The notes beneath the pieces are model-generated. The model was not told where the DNA came from. It saw only the letters and a list, made by a program, of their open reading frames with translations, and made no database searches. The translations under genes and the position numbers were made by a program. A DNA stretch of 64,000 bases from Blasia pusilla (Eukaryota > Marchantiophyta > Marchantiopsida > Blasiales), in assembly GCA_050084515.1 (NCBI GenBank), contig CM114273.1, positions 12,090,001 through 12,154,000 on the forward strand. The letters are read 5' to 3'. Below, piece by piece: positions 20,754-32,098 of the stretch. The stretch's first letter is position 1. Each line of letters opens with the position of its first letter.

Positions 20754-20861
20754 CAGTCCACCTCACATTCTCGTAGAAGTGGTGGTGGTAGTAGTAGTGG
20801 GAGTCGTGGGAGGGCCACACGACCTCAGTTAGGTCCTAGAGGGACGCTTGCGCAAAGATCA

Positions 20862-21410
20862 TTGCCTTCATTTGCTGCCCCGCAGCAAGGACAGTCATGT
20901 TGGACATGTGGAGGTGATCATGTTAGGAGGTTTTGTCCCCAAGAGGATGGGAGACGGACTTTGGAGGATGGGCCTCAATCAGCCCCAACTCAATGTGATC
21001 ATTGCGGGAGACCAGGTCATCCTCGAGAGCGTTGCTTTGATCTTCATCCAGAGTTGAGATCAGGCCGCGGCCATGGTGGAGTAGCTCCGAGAGGCCGAGA
21101 TGGTAGAGGTGGTAGGGGTGGTAGAGGTGGACCAGTGGTTGGAGAGCCTACGGTGGCTGCCCCTACCACTACGACAGAGTCAGCTATGGCTGCCAGGATT
21201 GAGCAGTTGGAGCAGAGGTTGGCTACTATGGCTGGTATCCAACATAGATCAGGTTCGGGAGCAAGGGCTTCCATCTCTTATGGAGGGGATGATCTCTCTT
21301 ATATGGCGAGTGCATCACAGGTTGAGGCATCAGCTGCAATTATGAGAGAAGCCACTCGAGCGTCGGAGCCACGTGGTGCTACTGTGAAGTTGGACCCCAC
21401 AGAGGGGTGA
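20862..21410 (+). pseudogene. Copy E: Gag nucleocapsid with two CCHC zinc knuckles
   Basis: The first knuckle is 'CWTCGGDHVRRFC' and the second 'CDHCGRPGHPRERC', both C-x2-C-x4-H-x4-C, the nucleic-acid-binding motif of retroelement nucleocapsids. An RG/GG-rich stretch ('GRDGRGGRGGRGG') and a short heptad-like helix ('MAARIEQLEQRLATMA') follow. Copy F has the matching 'CWSCGGAHHQRDC' and 'IQQLQEQIAAMALR'. An intervening stop at 20751 separates this piece from the capsid part, so the copy is broken. Confidence 0.88.
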
Positions 21411-21929
21411 GGCTGGGAGGCAGGCTGGGCTCCCCCAGTCATTCTTGTTGTTTGAGGTGCTTAGGACGCCATCCATGGTTCCTACGCAGCCTAGTGAGCC
21501 TACATTGGGGATTGAGGCATCTACATCGCGTGTAGTAGACACGGATGTAGCATCCAGTGCAGTATTGCAGATGACAACTTCAATGTTGGGATCCCCATTG
21601 TTTTCAGCCACTGAGTTGATGGCCTTAGGAGTTGACTTAGCTCTTGTGTTTCAGCTAGCAGCCACGTTGTGTGAACGTGAGAGTGTTACTTCTACACGTG
21701 TTGAGGTGGATGAGGGTGTTGGGGTGGAGCAACCCTCTATGTCAGGTGTAGCATTGAGTACCACTGCTACTTGGTAGGCAGCAGTGGCAAAGATGGATGC
21801 ATTACCAGCCTGGCCAACCATTGATCGTGAGAGGCTTACACATGGTGTTTGTATGTTGGACAACCGGAGTGGGATATTCTGATTGGTTAGTCCTATAGGA
21901 CAGGTGTATAGACCAGATATAGTCTTGTT

Positions 21930-22395
21930 AGACTCTATTTGATGTTGGGAAAGGCAGCATGTATTGGTTTGGGTATTCGGAGGTCAAAGCTTGAGCCTTG
22001 CCCATTCCACATTCAGAGATCACTTTGAGGAGCCAATGATAGGTCTCATTTCATGACACGGGGGAAGTTGTCTGTAGAGTTGAGACCAGATCATGCAATT
22101 GATAGCTCCAGGTTGGGAATACCTACAGTGGTCACATCAGCCGAGTCGTATGATGTACTAGTTGGAGGAGTAGTATTGTACCCGATGGGTTTTCAGATGG
22201 ACTACTGGATTGAGATAGCGTCTTATAGACCTGGTTGGCAGTCCGGGGATGGACGTATGAGCCAAGTTCCTGTGAGATTTATTTATGGGGCTCGACCAGG
22301 AGGGTCTTCCCCAGCAGTGTTAGCATCATTGGCTGGTTTGAATGGAGTAGTCACTTGGCCAAGAGACTTTCTGGAGGGTAACCTTTCTGCTATGG
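21930..22395 (+). pseudogene. Copy E: retropepsin
   Basis: The active-site segment reads 'VLLDSI' followed by a TGA stop (~21925-21945), where Asp-Ser/Thr-Gly is expected. The body follows: 'MLGKAACIGLGIRRSKLEPC', 'PFHIQRSL', a CGA-to-TGA type stop, 'SHFMTRGKLSVELRPDHA', 'SAESYDVLVGGVVLYPMGF' and 'GWQSGDGRMSQVPVRF' (22053-22290). It aligns with copy A's protease. Pol polyproteins are cut by this aspartic protease. Two stops inactivate it. The methyltransferase that should follow is cut off by the junction with copy F near 22395. Confidence 0.82.
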
Positions 22396-24830
22396 ATTCG
22401 AGAAGCCATGGCACGCTCTATCACGGGTCTAGCAGGGATCTCCGCCATCCTAGCAGCCGTAGCCTGCCATGAATCTGACGTGGACGGCCCGAGCATCCGC
22501 TCCAAGGGCAGGTCCATCACCTCCTCTGCAATCACCTCTGAACGTGATGCAGGAACTCCAACTCCGTGCTCACCTAGTGAAGCGGCCAGCCGAAAAGCCT
22601 CGGCGGGCGTAGCCCCCAACGTCATAACATCAGAAAATAAAGGAGTGCGGCACACAACGATGGCCGCCCCCAACAACATGCTCGACACATGCCCCTCTTG
22701 AGCATCAACAATAAGATTCGTCGCACTCGCTTCTCCAATCGCTCTCCGTGCTTGCACACCAGCAACATCACCACCTCTCCAGGAACTTTGATGAGGACCC
22801 ATCGATGGGGTCCTCATCGCTTCGGACAACGTGAAAGACTGAGGAAGCCTAGTCTGTTTTCTGGTTTCCCCTCGTTGTGGATCCAACTCTGCGGCGGCTC
22901 CACGCGTCACAACAGCGGTGGCCTCCATCTGGGCAAACCCGCACATCCAACCAGGATCCTTCAGATCTCTGGCTGCTCGATATGATCTCGATGCCACGGA
23001 TGCGGCATCGGGTAACCTCAATGCCATAGCGGCAATTTGCTCCTGTAGCTGCTGTATATGAGCAGCCATCCCAGCCTCACGTCCAGCGTCTCCCTCGACG
23101 CGTCTAGGTGGTGGTACTCTACCTCCTCCACGGTCAGCTCCACCACCCTGTCGGGCAACTCCAGCTCCTTGTCCGCCAATGGGACCACCTGGTGCACGAT
23201 CTCCAGGCCCACCCGGACCGGCTACTCGCTCTGGTGCCCTCTCTTGCCCTCGGTCATGACATAACTCAGGATGTAAATTGAAACACTTGGCGCGTGAATG
23301 ACCATACCTCTAACAATAGTCACATTGATAACCTACTGGTGCAGCACCATCTCCTCCTCCATGCTGAGGCACACGTCCATGACCCTGACGAGTGCAATCG
23401 CGCTGATGATGGGCTCCACCACATGACCAGCAAGTAATAGTAGGCGACTGCTGTTGAGCTGCATATGAAGGCGCAGGTCTCTGTGGCACGGCCTCCCGGT
23501 ATCCTCCCTGAGCTCGTGGTGCCACAGTCAACCAATCTCAGAGTCCACGTTGCTGCACAGGTGGTGCAGACAATCATAACTACTCTCGCCCAGAACCCAT
23601 GGTGGCTACGCTCTCCTCCGCCATGTTGCGCTCAATGTTCTCGGAAATCCTAAAAACATCTCTCAACGTAGGGGAGATGTTCATAAGAAGCACTCCCTCC
23701 CGCACCCGTGTCCGTAGGATCCGATCCAGCATTGCGTACCATGACTAGATAGCCTGAGCCTCTATCACCCCCTGAGTGACGTTGATCAACCGGCGCAAGC
23801 GAGTGTAAGCCTCACATAAACTCTCACTTGGGTGCCTCTGGAAGTCGTGGATGCTCCGCAACTTCTCCGTCCGTACCCCTTGGTAGCTTGCCCTCAACTC
23901 AACAAAGAACTCAACCACAAGGTTGAACTTGGGACGAACCCGACTAGACGGTGCAACTGCTCCCGTGCGAGTCACCCCTCCTAAAATGTCACTAGTGGAA
24001 GAGGAAGTAGCCTCTCCTGACTCCTCCTCCTCATCCGGGAACGGCTCCGTCCATGACACATAATGTGGGTCATAGTAGAGCCTCCACGCCTCGATTCACG
24101 TGCATATCTCTGAGAGAACTCATGGTAATCGTCCATGGGCACACCCTCTAAATGCTGGAACATACCGTTCCATGTTGTAAACGGGTTGAACTCTCTACAG
24201 TTTCTTGCCCGCTGGGAGTCGCACCAACTCCTAAACTCTGTTATGAAATCGTGCAACTCAATCGTGCCTACTGCATCTGAAAACCTACGCGGTCCTCTAC
24301 CCCGATCGTCCATCTTGTACGCCCAACTAGTAGGGCCACTCACAATGTGTGGCGATGTGCTCATAAACTCCTCTACACCCTCCCCCTCGTCTGACGATGA
24401 CACAGAAGGAGGTCGAGGTGGTCCCTCACATGGAGACCCTCGGAACCTCGCGCCACTCCGCGTAAAACCTCTAGAGCTACTCTCGGGTTCACCACCTCGC
24501 CTCTCAAAGTCCCGAACGGACTCCGTGATGACCCTCGTGCCCCTCTCACCTGATCACTCTCAACCTCGTGAGTAATCCCTCAATCACTCATCCCAAACAT
24601 GCGGCACTCGATCTATAGTCTCCCTCCCCGAGACGTGTAACATGCGGCAACACGCGGCGTGGTGCGGCAAATCGACCAGACTATCATCTCATCGAAAACC
24701 TACCCTCAACTCCGAACATCCCACACAGGTCTATGTCCCCTAAACCACATACATAACTGATGCTCTCAACATCCACACACCCAATATCCCCAAATAAACT
24801 ACCCAGAATCCCTCACACGTGCAGGGTAAA
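22396..24830 (-). mobile_element. Ty3/gypsy copy F: gag and leader on the minus strand
   Basis: Reading right to left: an Arg/Ser-rich leader (24830-24410), the capsid-like region (24403-23745: 'MSSSDEGEGVEEFMSTSPH', 'GTIELHDFITEFRSWCDSQR', 'MFQHLEGVPMDDYHEFSQRY', 'SYQGVRTEKLRSIHDFQ' and 'ESLCEAYTRLRRLINVTQG'), zinc knuckles (~23430-23300: 'CWSCGGAHHQRDC' and 'YGHSRAKC'), a helix ('MAAHIQQLQEQIAAMALRLP') and the Ser/Thr-rich tail down to about 22396. It parallels copy E block by block in opposite orientation and meets it tail to tail. One frameshift lies at about 24060 (MSWTEP and YARESR frames overlap), and stops occur inside the knuckle region. Confidence 0.85.
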
Positions 24831-25807
24831 GGACCAAAATGGCGCATTGGGTCCTCTCTCTTTGGTGGTTCCAAGTGCGGATACAATGACATCTTAGAAA
24901 ATCTTCACCCTCATTCAAGTGGTGATATACTACCTTTTGAGGAAGACTACACAATGGAACTTGGCTTGGAAATTCTCACAAGTGCTATTTTTCCTACTCC
25001 TTGATTATCAATAGACGATCTATCAAGCATGATCTTTTAACATCTCGATGATTTCTTTATTCCGACACATTCAAAACATGGCTTTATCTCTCTATATAGT
25101 GTGTGCACATATTGAAATAAGTTATCTCCCATACTTTATCCCTAGGCTTGCAGAGCTTGTCGTTTATTGGTTATGGATAAGCCTTCTTTTGATGTTTGCC
25201 CTTTGGCTATTGTAGAGGTTTTATACTGCTTGGTTAGTTGATCCTTTTGCTTGCGGTTTCGTTGCCAAGCTATAGCTATCTATAAAAACTCACTAATGTA
25301 CTTGCCCCAAAAGTAGACTACGTCTAAGGCATTCTTGTGTTAAAGGCCTTCCATGATTGCCTTGTTAAGCAGAATGATTCTTTATTAAGGCCTGTGCTCA
25401 AAGTAAATACTCACTATGAATATTCTTCTAATCCATAAAGCATTGAATACGTGAGGAAGTTTTGTGATTACCCATTGCTCCACCCTTAAGAGCGAAAATT
25501 AAAACATATTAGGGAAAGAATAATAAGCGATAGAAAGTATTGCCATCTATGGGATCACGTGCTAACATTTCTAATGGGAACGCAATGCTTGTTAGGTGAT
25601 GAGGCAAAGAGTAATAGGAAAAAAATAGAGAGTCTAAGATGAGAAAGAGCGAGATGGAAAAAGCGCATAAGATCAATTTGGCTTAACTAAGTTCAAGCAA
25701 TTATCTTGGGGAGTGCAATAGGCAGTAGTATTCGATTAGGAACTGAATGCCAATATATGGATCAATAGTACTACCAATGTCTTTTAATCTCAATAGGAGC
25801 AAAATCC
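24831..25807. other. Stretch without a recognisable gene
   Basis: I see no coding region that I can name. The 61-codon frame at 24819-25004 has no recognised motif. The DNA is AT-rich and separates copies F and D. Confidence 0.5.
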
Positions 25808-26540
25808 TTGCCACAATCCATACAACAAACCTTTGGCATAGATATAGAAGAAGAAGGGTTACATAGAGAGGTGATGAAGAAGATGATGAGAGGGCAAGCA
25901 GGTTTTGGACCAGCGGTGTTGTTGGATGCAGCGCAAGTTGGCTCGCGTGCACATCGTCCACGCTTGTGGTGGACAAACTTGTTGCCTAGGGAGATTCTAC
26001 GTCGAGCATATGATGCAGTGCAGCGGGATCCTTGCCTTCAGTGGATAGTATCTTGGATACTGGGCGACTTTCTCAAGTGGTGAGGATTATTGATCGGTCA
26101 CCCATGGTAGTGGTGAACCGTGTGGGGCAGCCTAGGATGGCACTACCCATATTTATGAGTTTTCCCTCGTCATGTGCCTATAGGGAAGGTGGTGCCGAGC
26201 TTTTATGGGATTCTCATTTGCGACAGTTGGTGGAGCCTAACGTTAATGAGAGAGAGCGTGCAATGGGATTTGCTACCAGTGTGACAGCGGCTGCTTCTAT
26301 TTCTGAGGCTTCACGACGTCATGTGTTGGGTCAGGCCATGGACCTGAATTTTGAGTCTTGGTATGGCCAAGCAGCGTCGGCTTCGGACTATGTGTGTGGG
26401 TCTTCCATCCCTTGTGATGAGCTCAATGGCTACCAAGACGGTAGAGGCATCGACTGGGGGCGAGGAGAGTAGTATTTTGCATCCTTGGGGTAAATGGGAT
26501 GTAATGGCTCGGCATGTGGAGTTGGTAGGACTATGAGGAA
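25808..26540 (+). mobile_element. Gypsy copy D: isolated DNMT3-like methyltransferase fragment
   Basis: Two overlapping frames (25808-26083 and 26032-26472) carry the second half of the element's methyltransferase: 'GFGPAVLLDAAQVGSRAHRP', 'RLWWTNLLPREILRRAYDAV', then, after a frame change at about 26030, 'SMLDTGRLSQ'-like sequence (seen as 'DSILDTGRLSQVVRIIDRSP'), 'VVVNRVGQPRMALPIFMSF', 'NERERAMGFATSVTAAASIS' and 'SRRHVLGQAMDLN'. It is the least damaged example of this half, with only one clear frameshift. It lacks motifs I-IV and the downstream reverse transcriptase, so it is a fragment. The flanks are ordinary AT-rich DNA. Confidence 0.83.
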
Positions 26541-26831
26541 TGAACATTAGGAAGATACAAAAAAGGAATAAGAGTATAATAGGGAAGAAATATAGAGAGT
26601 ACAATGGGTAATGAATATCACGAGGGGAATGGCAAGATCTACAATGAGGAGGGGAACCATAGGGAGAGGTTAAGATTGAAAGAAGGCGTGTAAAACCAAA
26701 TGAGTCAGGAGATGGATTGTTCAGCTCCATATCCATAACACTATAATCATACATGTCATTCAAAACAAGAGGGAGACAACATTTAAAAATTGTGAAAGTA
26801 TGAGGATAATGACCACTTTAGTTAAGAGAGA

Positions 26832-26991
<160 letters not shown>

Positions 26992-27051
26992 CTCTGAGAC
27001 AAAGGATGGGTTTACATAAGCCCTCATCCTAGTGTTGACACCTATCTTTTT

Positions 27052-27095
27052 AAGGCTCCTAAGTTGTTGATACATGTCAACAACTTAGGAGCCTT
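27052..27095. repeat. Perfect 19-bp inverted repeat with a 6-base loop
   Basis: The left arm is 'aaggctcctaagttgttga', the loop 'tacatg', and the right arm is its exact complement, ending 'aacttaggagcctt'. T-rich DNA precedes and A-rich DNA follows, so the pairing can extend a little. It lies 65 bases after the CT array. It may be a terminator-like hairpin or a minimal foldback element. Confidence 0.85.
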
Positions 27096-27099
27096 ACAA

Positions 27100-28935
27100 A
27101 AATACGATGCTCAAGGTGCAATAGGCCAAAGAGTTGGTGTTTGCAAAAACATACCAATTCACAAATGGAATTGACTTATGGATCATGAAAGGCATATAAT
27201 ATTTCTAGAGCCTATTGGACATAATGACTTGTGGCTTGATCTAAGTTTCATCCATGGAATAAATTCACGTTCAAAAAGCTACTCAACCTAAGCTAAATGA
27301 ATTTGAACTATAGCAAGTTAATTTAATCAATTCTGTGAACTTGTTGGCTATGATACACCATGTTTAGAAAATTTGACATTATCATGGTAATCAAATAGTA
27401 CTAAGAAATGTTTAGAATCAATAGGAATGTATTTAGTATGATATTCCCATGTAAACCTCCAAGTTATGGCAACTTCTATAAAAGAATCGTGGGATAATAA
27501 TAGAGTTAACCAAATCAATCAATTTGTATACTCAAAAATTTATTACTAGGCTATTCTATGTATCCATAGTACTTTGGAAAATGGGCTAGTTGAGATATAA
27601 ATACAAAAGACACTTCTTGATATCCACAATTTGGCACACCTTGGTTTTGAAGGCCCATCACACTGAGAGGCATGGTCGTAGATATTATTATTTGAAACTG
27701 ATCGGAGCCATTGATTGTACAGTTTGTGACTTTCAAAGATCGCAAGATCCCCAATGATGGTTAGGTGTTTTGATTTAGTACAAGAATTAAAATAAATATT
27801 GCGATAATTCAACAAATTTTTGAGATATGTGATAATTCTATTTTCTTAGATCATTGATGTACGTTTATAGGCCAAACCGAATAATGGATAAAAAAAAATG
27901 GGTGTAAAGCTAGTATATTTGACAAAAATTCAAAGCCAAGAACAATGGCAAGCTAGGATTTTAACCATTCCAAAGATAAGGATAGAGCTTTGGAAGATGT
28001 AGCTAGGAGATTATAGAGAAACCATACCAAGTTTTTAATTTTTTTCTTATACCTTCCTACAAATTGATAAAATTATGTCCATCTTGATAAAACTGGGGAA
28101 ATCTAAGCACATATGCATATGGGAAAAATGCATGAATGCCGAAAAGAGTTTTGTAGTCTTATACAAGTCAACACGAGGTGGATCCATTTTGGTAAATACA
28201 AGTCATGCTAAGGAGGCATAACCATATAGAAGAAGACAAAATCCAAAACTTGGGGTTATTAACAACTTGATATCCATAATTTTTGATATGCATAAAACAA
28301 TGTAGCTTTCTCTCTTGAGAAAGGATTTTTCCATAAATTCCCATGCTACAATTTTTTGTATATAGTAGGGAGTGTCAAAGACCTTTATGATATGAGGATC
28401 TCAAATATCTAAGGGCTATAAAACTGATAAGAAATTGGTACCTCTTCAAATTCCTACTTCATTTATGTGGAAGCGCACAAATAAGTGAGACCCTTTTGAA
28501 TAAAATTTTTTCACCTATCCTCCTATTTACATTTTATTCGCAATTTGCAAAGAATCAGATCAATTTGTGGAGAAAGTATAAGAAACTAGTATGGATCCAT
28601 CATATTTTACGATACAAATAAAGAAGTAAGGGAGTGGAATAACACATAAAAAAGACGTGACATGTAGGAACTTAAAATGATGAATGGTAAAATTTTAGAT
28701 TGGGTGTAATAGACAGAGCGAGGAAATTTATTCCTTGTAGCTAGTTGAGATAATCATATTATAAGAATCCAATTTTGATGTTATTTCTTCCACTTTTGTT
28801 CCCAAAAGTGAATAAATATTACTATTTGTAATATATGAATGAGTCACTATACAAAGATGTGTCCAAACCTTGACTTTCATTGTTATAGATTCCTACTCAA
28901 GACTTTGTGAAACTCTAGTGAACCACCACCATTAC
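27100..28935. other. AT-rich stretch, nothing recognised
   Basis: No frame with a recognisable domain and no clear transposon boundary is seen. The stretch ends where the terminal module of gypsy copy C begins. Confidence 0.5.
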
Positions 28936-28939
28936 GCTT

Positions 28940-29530
28940 GTGTCATGCGAATCCACATCGTCATACAACATACATCGCTGACATACCATACTCACATACA
29001 TACATAACATAGACGAGAGCATACACAAACACAAATGTACCATAACTGAAATCCGTGAAAGACCTACTGTCATAAAACACATATAGAATCACATACAATC
29101 GAGCCAAACCCACTCCACAATGGGAGAATCTAGGTCGAAGCTTGCGGGAACCACCATAGCCAAGAGCTCTACTCACTACCAAGGCTTACTTCCAACACAA
29201 GAGGCTCAACTCAAAAAAACTAACTGTTCTTTGAGTACACTCCACACTATATTCTCCAACCTAACGATGGGTCCTACTGGAAAAGTCACCCTCAACGGAG
29301 TAACCCCCAACCCTATGTATGAAATCGCATCCCTACCTAGACACTACAGCCCTACATAAGGTATGGCCTCTACTAGCACACTATACTCTACGACATAATT
29401 CGTATGGTCATGACAGTTGTCGTGCAAATCCACATCGTCATACAACATACATCGCTGACATACCATACTCACATACATACATACATAACATAGACGAGAG
29501 CATACACAAACACAAATGTATCACAACTCG
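28940..29530 (-). repeat. Terminal region of copy C: ~100-bp direct repeats around a block shared with copy E
   Basis: Modules at about 28951-29050 and 29427-29530 are nearly identical ('cacatcgtcatacaacatac', 'atcgctgacataccatactc', 'gacgagagcatacacaaaca'). Between them, 29060-29418 is the inverted counterpart of 18175-18500 at the 5' side of copy E. The whole is probably an LTR with an internal duplication, or a short LTR beside leader sequence. 'GCACGACA' and 'GCATGACA' close the modules on the minus strand, compatible with a retroelement end in CA. Confidence 0.6.
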
Positions 29531-29706
29531 CCCCCCTAACTGGTGGTTAGGTCCCTCTAACTCTGAGGTAGCCCTATACATCTACTACATGCTATACCCC
29601 TTCGTGGATGCACGAATCAAAAGGCCAGGTCCGAGGTTTCCCCATCGTTAGTCGCACATCTGTAATCCATATCATGCAAAGATCAAGTCATCTACCCCTC
29701 CTAAGT

Positions 29707-29994
29707 ACATCGAGGACAAACCCACCTTCCAGTAAGAACAACATCCATACGTGGAGTCAAACACATCATGCGCCAACCCCTAAAACACCGATCACACACC
29801 AACATACGGGTTGCGTTACCAGCAGACCCACACAACATGCACCTCAAGCTAGCACGTATCATGGCTAAGCTTGGGTCAACAGTACCATCCATATTTGGAA
29901 AATGACATGGCGCACAATTACGCACATGGTCCTTCCAAACAAATCCGTCACGACCCTCCAACATGAGAACTCCAGAAGCTAACACCTCTCGCAC
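29707..29994 (-). pseudogene. Copy C: SH3-like segment and PHD finger with a lost zinc-binding His
   Basis: The 97-codon frame reads 'VLASGVLMLEGRDGFVWKDH', 'RNCAPCHFPNMDGTVD', then the finger 'CMLCGSAGNATRMLVCDRCF', 'RGWRMMCLTPRMD' and 'GRWVCPRCT', with the stop directly after. All seven Cys are present, but the His of C4HC3 is Arg (GWR in place of GWH). This would weaken zinc binding. The frame shows that the finger is part of the integrase protein here too. A frameshift near 30000 separates it from the integrase core. Confidence 0.85.
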
Positions 29995-30280
29995 TCTGCC
30001 ATCACATCCAACGTTGTCGATGCAATCTGCTGCAAATAGACATAGTCCCCCACATTGAACCTACAAATTGATGGTTGATAACCTCCATCCCGAATAGTTG
30101 CATACCACAACGTATCCCTGTGTTGAGCAATGGCAAGATTCTCAAAGGCTGTTGGCATAACTCTCCGAAAGAGCTGTGCCCACTAAGAACACACTCTCAT
30201 CCACATCTTTGGGTCATCAAGGTTCACCACCTCACTAGACTCCCGACGAATTGCTGCTGGCAAGTATGGATCTCGGCTGT

Positions 30281-31378
30281 TTAAAAGAAAATAAGGTGAG
30301 AAGGAAACCAAGGATGCTTGGCGACTGAACCTATACCCCATGGCAACTGAATATCCCAATCTCCAAGATGCCCCTTCTGTAGGCCATACTTGCGCAATTC
30401 CCTCTTCACCATGTGAACCACACGCTCAGCCAAACCATCCGCCTCTAGATGATCTCGAGACGTGGTCCAATGATCAATCAACGCCTTGTCACACAAGACT
30501 TGAAACTCACCCTGAAACTTTGTACCCTGGTCGATCAGCACCTCATCTGGTGCACCAAAATGACTAAGCACTCTATCAAGAAATTCATATGCCGTTCCCT
30601 CACTTGCCTTGTCAGGTAATGCCACCAACTCAATCCACTTGGAGAAGTGCTCCACCATCACCAACACATATTGATGATGTCGTACAGTCAACAGTTATGG
30701 TCCCGCAAAGTCCACACTCCAATGGTAACCCAACCCCATAATAGGCAAGGGGTGTAACTATGGTGTAGGGGCATTGAATGATGCCCTCACCTGGTGACAA
30801 ACCATACAATGTGACACCAATTTTTGCATCTGAGTATGCATGCCACGCCACCAATACTGGCCAAGGAGTAAGCTATACGTACGCTTTACCCCAAAATGTC
30901 CCAACTCCTCATGGGCATGTCGCATAATGCCCTCTCTCTCAGCCAAATGCGGCACCACTCGTACTCTACCATCCTCCCACACACGGAGAATATGTGTTCC
31001 CTCCACTTGATACCTCCTAGCACGTTGAAGAACACGGTCTCGCTCCTTGGCACTCGCTATGTCTGGCACCCTACTGGTCCGTAGGAACTCCAACACCAAC
31101 GCATCATCATGAATATCACGCTGATCCGTACCACCATCTCCAACCTTAGGATCTGAAGATTGGCCATCTACCCGTTGACTAGAATAAGATGTCATGTGGT
31201 CCTCCATACTAGAGTCCATCCCTAACCAACATAAAAAGGCAGATGCATGCCAACCTGGCACCATCTCCTCATCAACCTCGCCATGCCATCTAGCCCCAGT
31301 TGCATCCTCTTGGCTAGTACATGAGTTCCTACTCAACCCATCAACATCGAGGTTGGCAACTCCAGGTCTATGTACCAC
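30281..31378 (-). pseudogene. Copy C: integrase with an intact D-D-E triad but two stops
   Basis: One reading frame covers 31378-30281 with two in-frame stops (near 30758 and 30693). It opens with the RNase H/integrase linker ('VHRPGVANLDVDGLSR'), then the zinc motif 'HAHEELGHFGVKRTYSLL' to 'LVSHCMVC'. The core has 'YHWSVDFAGP' (first Asp, between the two stops), 'VLIDQGTKFQGEF' (second Asp) and 'EADGLAERVVHMVKRELRKY' (Glu). Two stop reversals would restore the frame, so decay is recent compared with copy A. The linker 'HRPGVANLDVDGLSR' resembles the 'pGkeN.vADaLSR' end of gypsy RNase H. Confidence 0.9.
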
Positions 31379-31429
31379 CTGGAAGTCATACTCCTATAAG
31401 ATAAGAGCCCACCATGCAAGCTTCCCTGT

Positions 31430-31750
31430 AAGCTTGTTAGACTCCATCAACCACTTGAGCGGCTGGTGATTAGTAACAAGGGTAAACTGGGTGTCAAACA
31501 AGTAACACCTAAAGTGTGCCACTGCCTACACTACTGCCAAGCACTCTCTCTCATATGAACTATAGCGCGACTCTGCGGAATTATTCGAACGACTTGCATA
31601 GGCCACCACAAACTCCATGTGCTCATCATCATGTTGTGTCAACACCGCTCCAAGTCCCAACATACTCCAATCAGTGTGCAACTGAAATGGGCGCCCTCTG
31701 ATAGGTCTCCTCAAGACAGGCGCCACCAACTGGGCCTTGAGCTCCACAAA
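31430..31750 (-). pseudogene. Copy C: RNase H
   Basis: The 73-codon frame (31747-31526) reads 'LKAQLVAPVLRRPIRGRPFQ', 'HTDWSMLGLGAVLTQHDDEH' and 'SNNSAESRYSSYERECLAVV', ending in a stop. Beyond it, the same strand continues with 'AHFRCYLFDTQF' and 'TNHQPLKWLMESNKLT'. It is the RNase H part of Pol between reverse transcriptase and integrase. The thumb region (~31800-32090) has decayed further. Confidence 0.85.
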
Positions 31751-32098
31751 AGCTCTCTCATGATCATCTCCCCAGTGCCACTCCTAATCTGATTTCAGCA
31801 ATTGGTTCAAAGGCTTTGCCATAGCACTAAATCCATTCACATACTTCCGATAGTAGTTCGCCAATCCCATGAATGCCCGAACTCTACTCACATCTACTGG
31901 ACAAGGAATAAGTGCAATAGCCTCCACCTTTGCTTGCTAAACTCCCAAACCACCTGGATAGATCACATGACCCAAGTACTCAACATCCTCATGGAAGAAC
32001 TTACACTTTCCTGGATGCAAACGTAGACGATGAGCTTTCAACCGCTCAAACACAATCTACAAATGTATATGATGCTCCTCCACCGTGTTACTGAACAC

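Larger units (their letters stand above)
18175..22395 (+). mobile_element. Ty3/gypsy copy E: LTR/leader, gag and protease
   Basis: The 5' block (18175-18500, starting 'tgtcatgaccatacgg') matches in inverted orientation the block at 29418-29060 of copy C, so both belong to one family. A leader of about 1.5 kb follows, then the gag capsid-like region (20026-20753), two CCHC zinc knuckles (20862-21060), a Pro/Ser/Thr-rich tail (21060-21780) and retropepsin (~21930-22310). At about 22395 the sequence turns abruptly into the minus-strand gag of copy F, so everything from the methyltransferase onward is missing. Protease identity with copy A ties gag to the methyltransferase-bearing pol. Confidence 0.82.
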
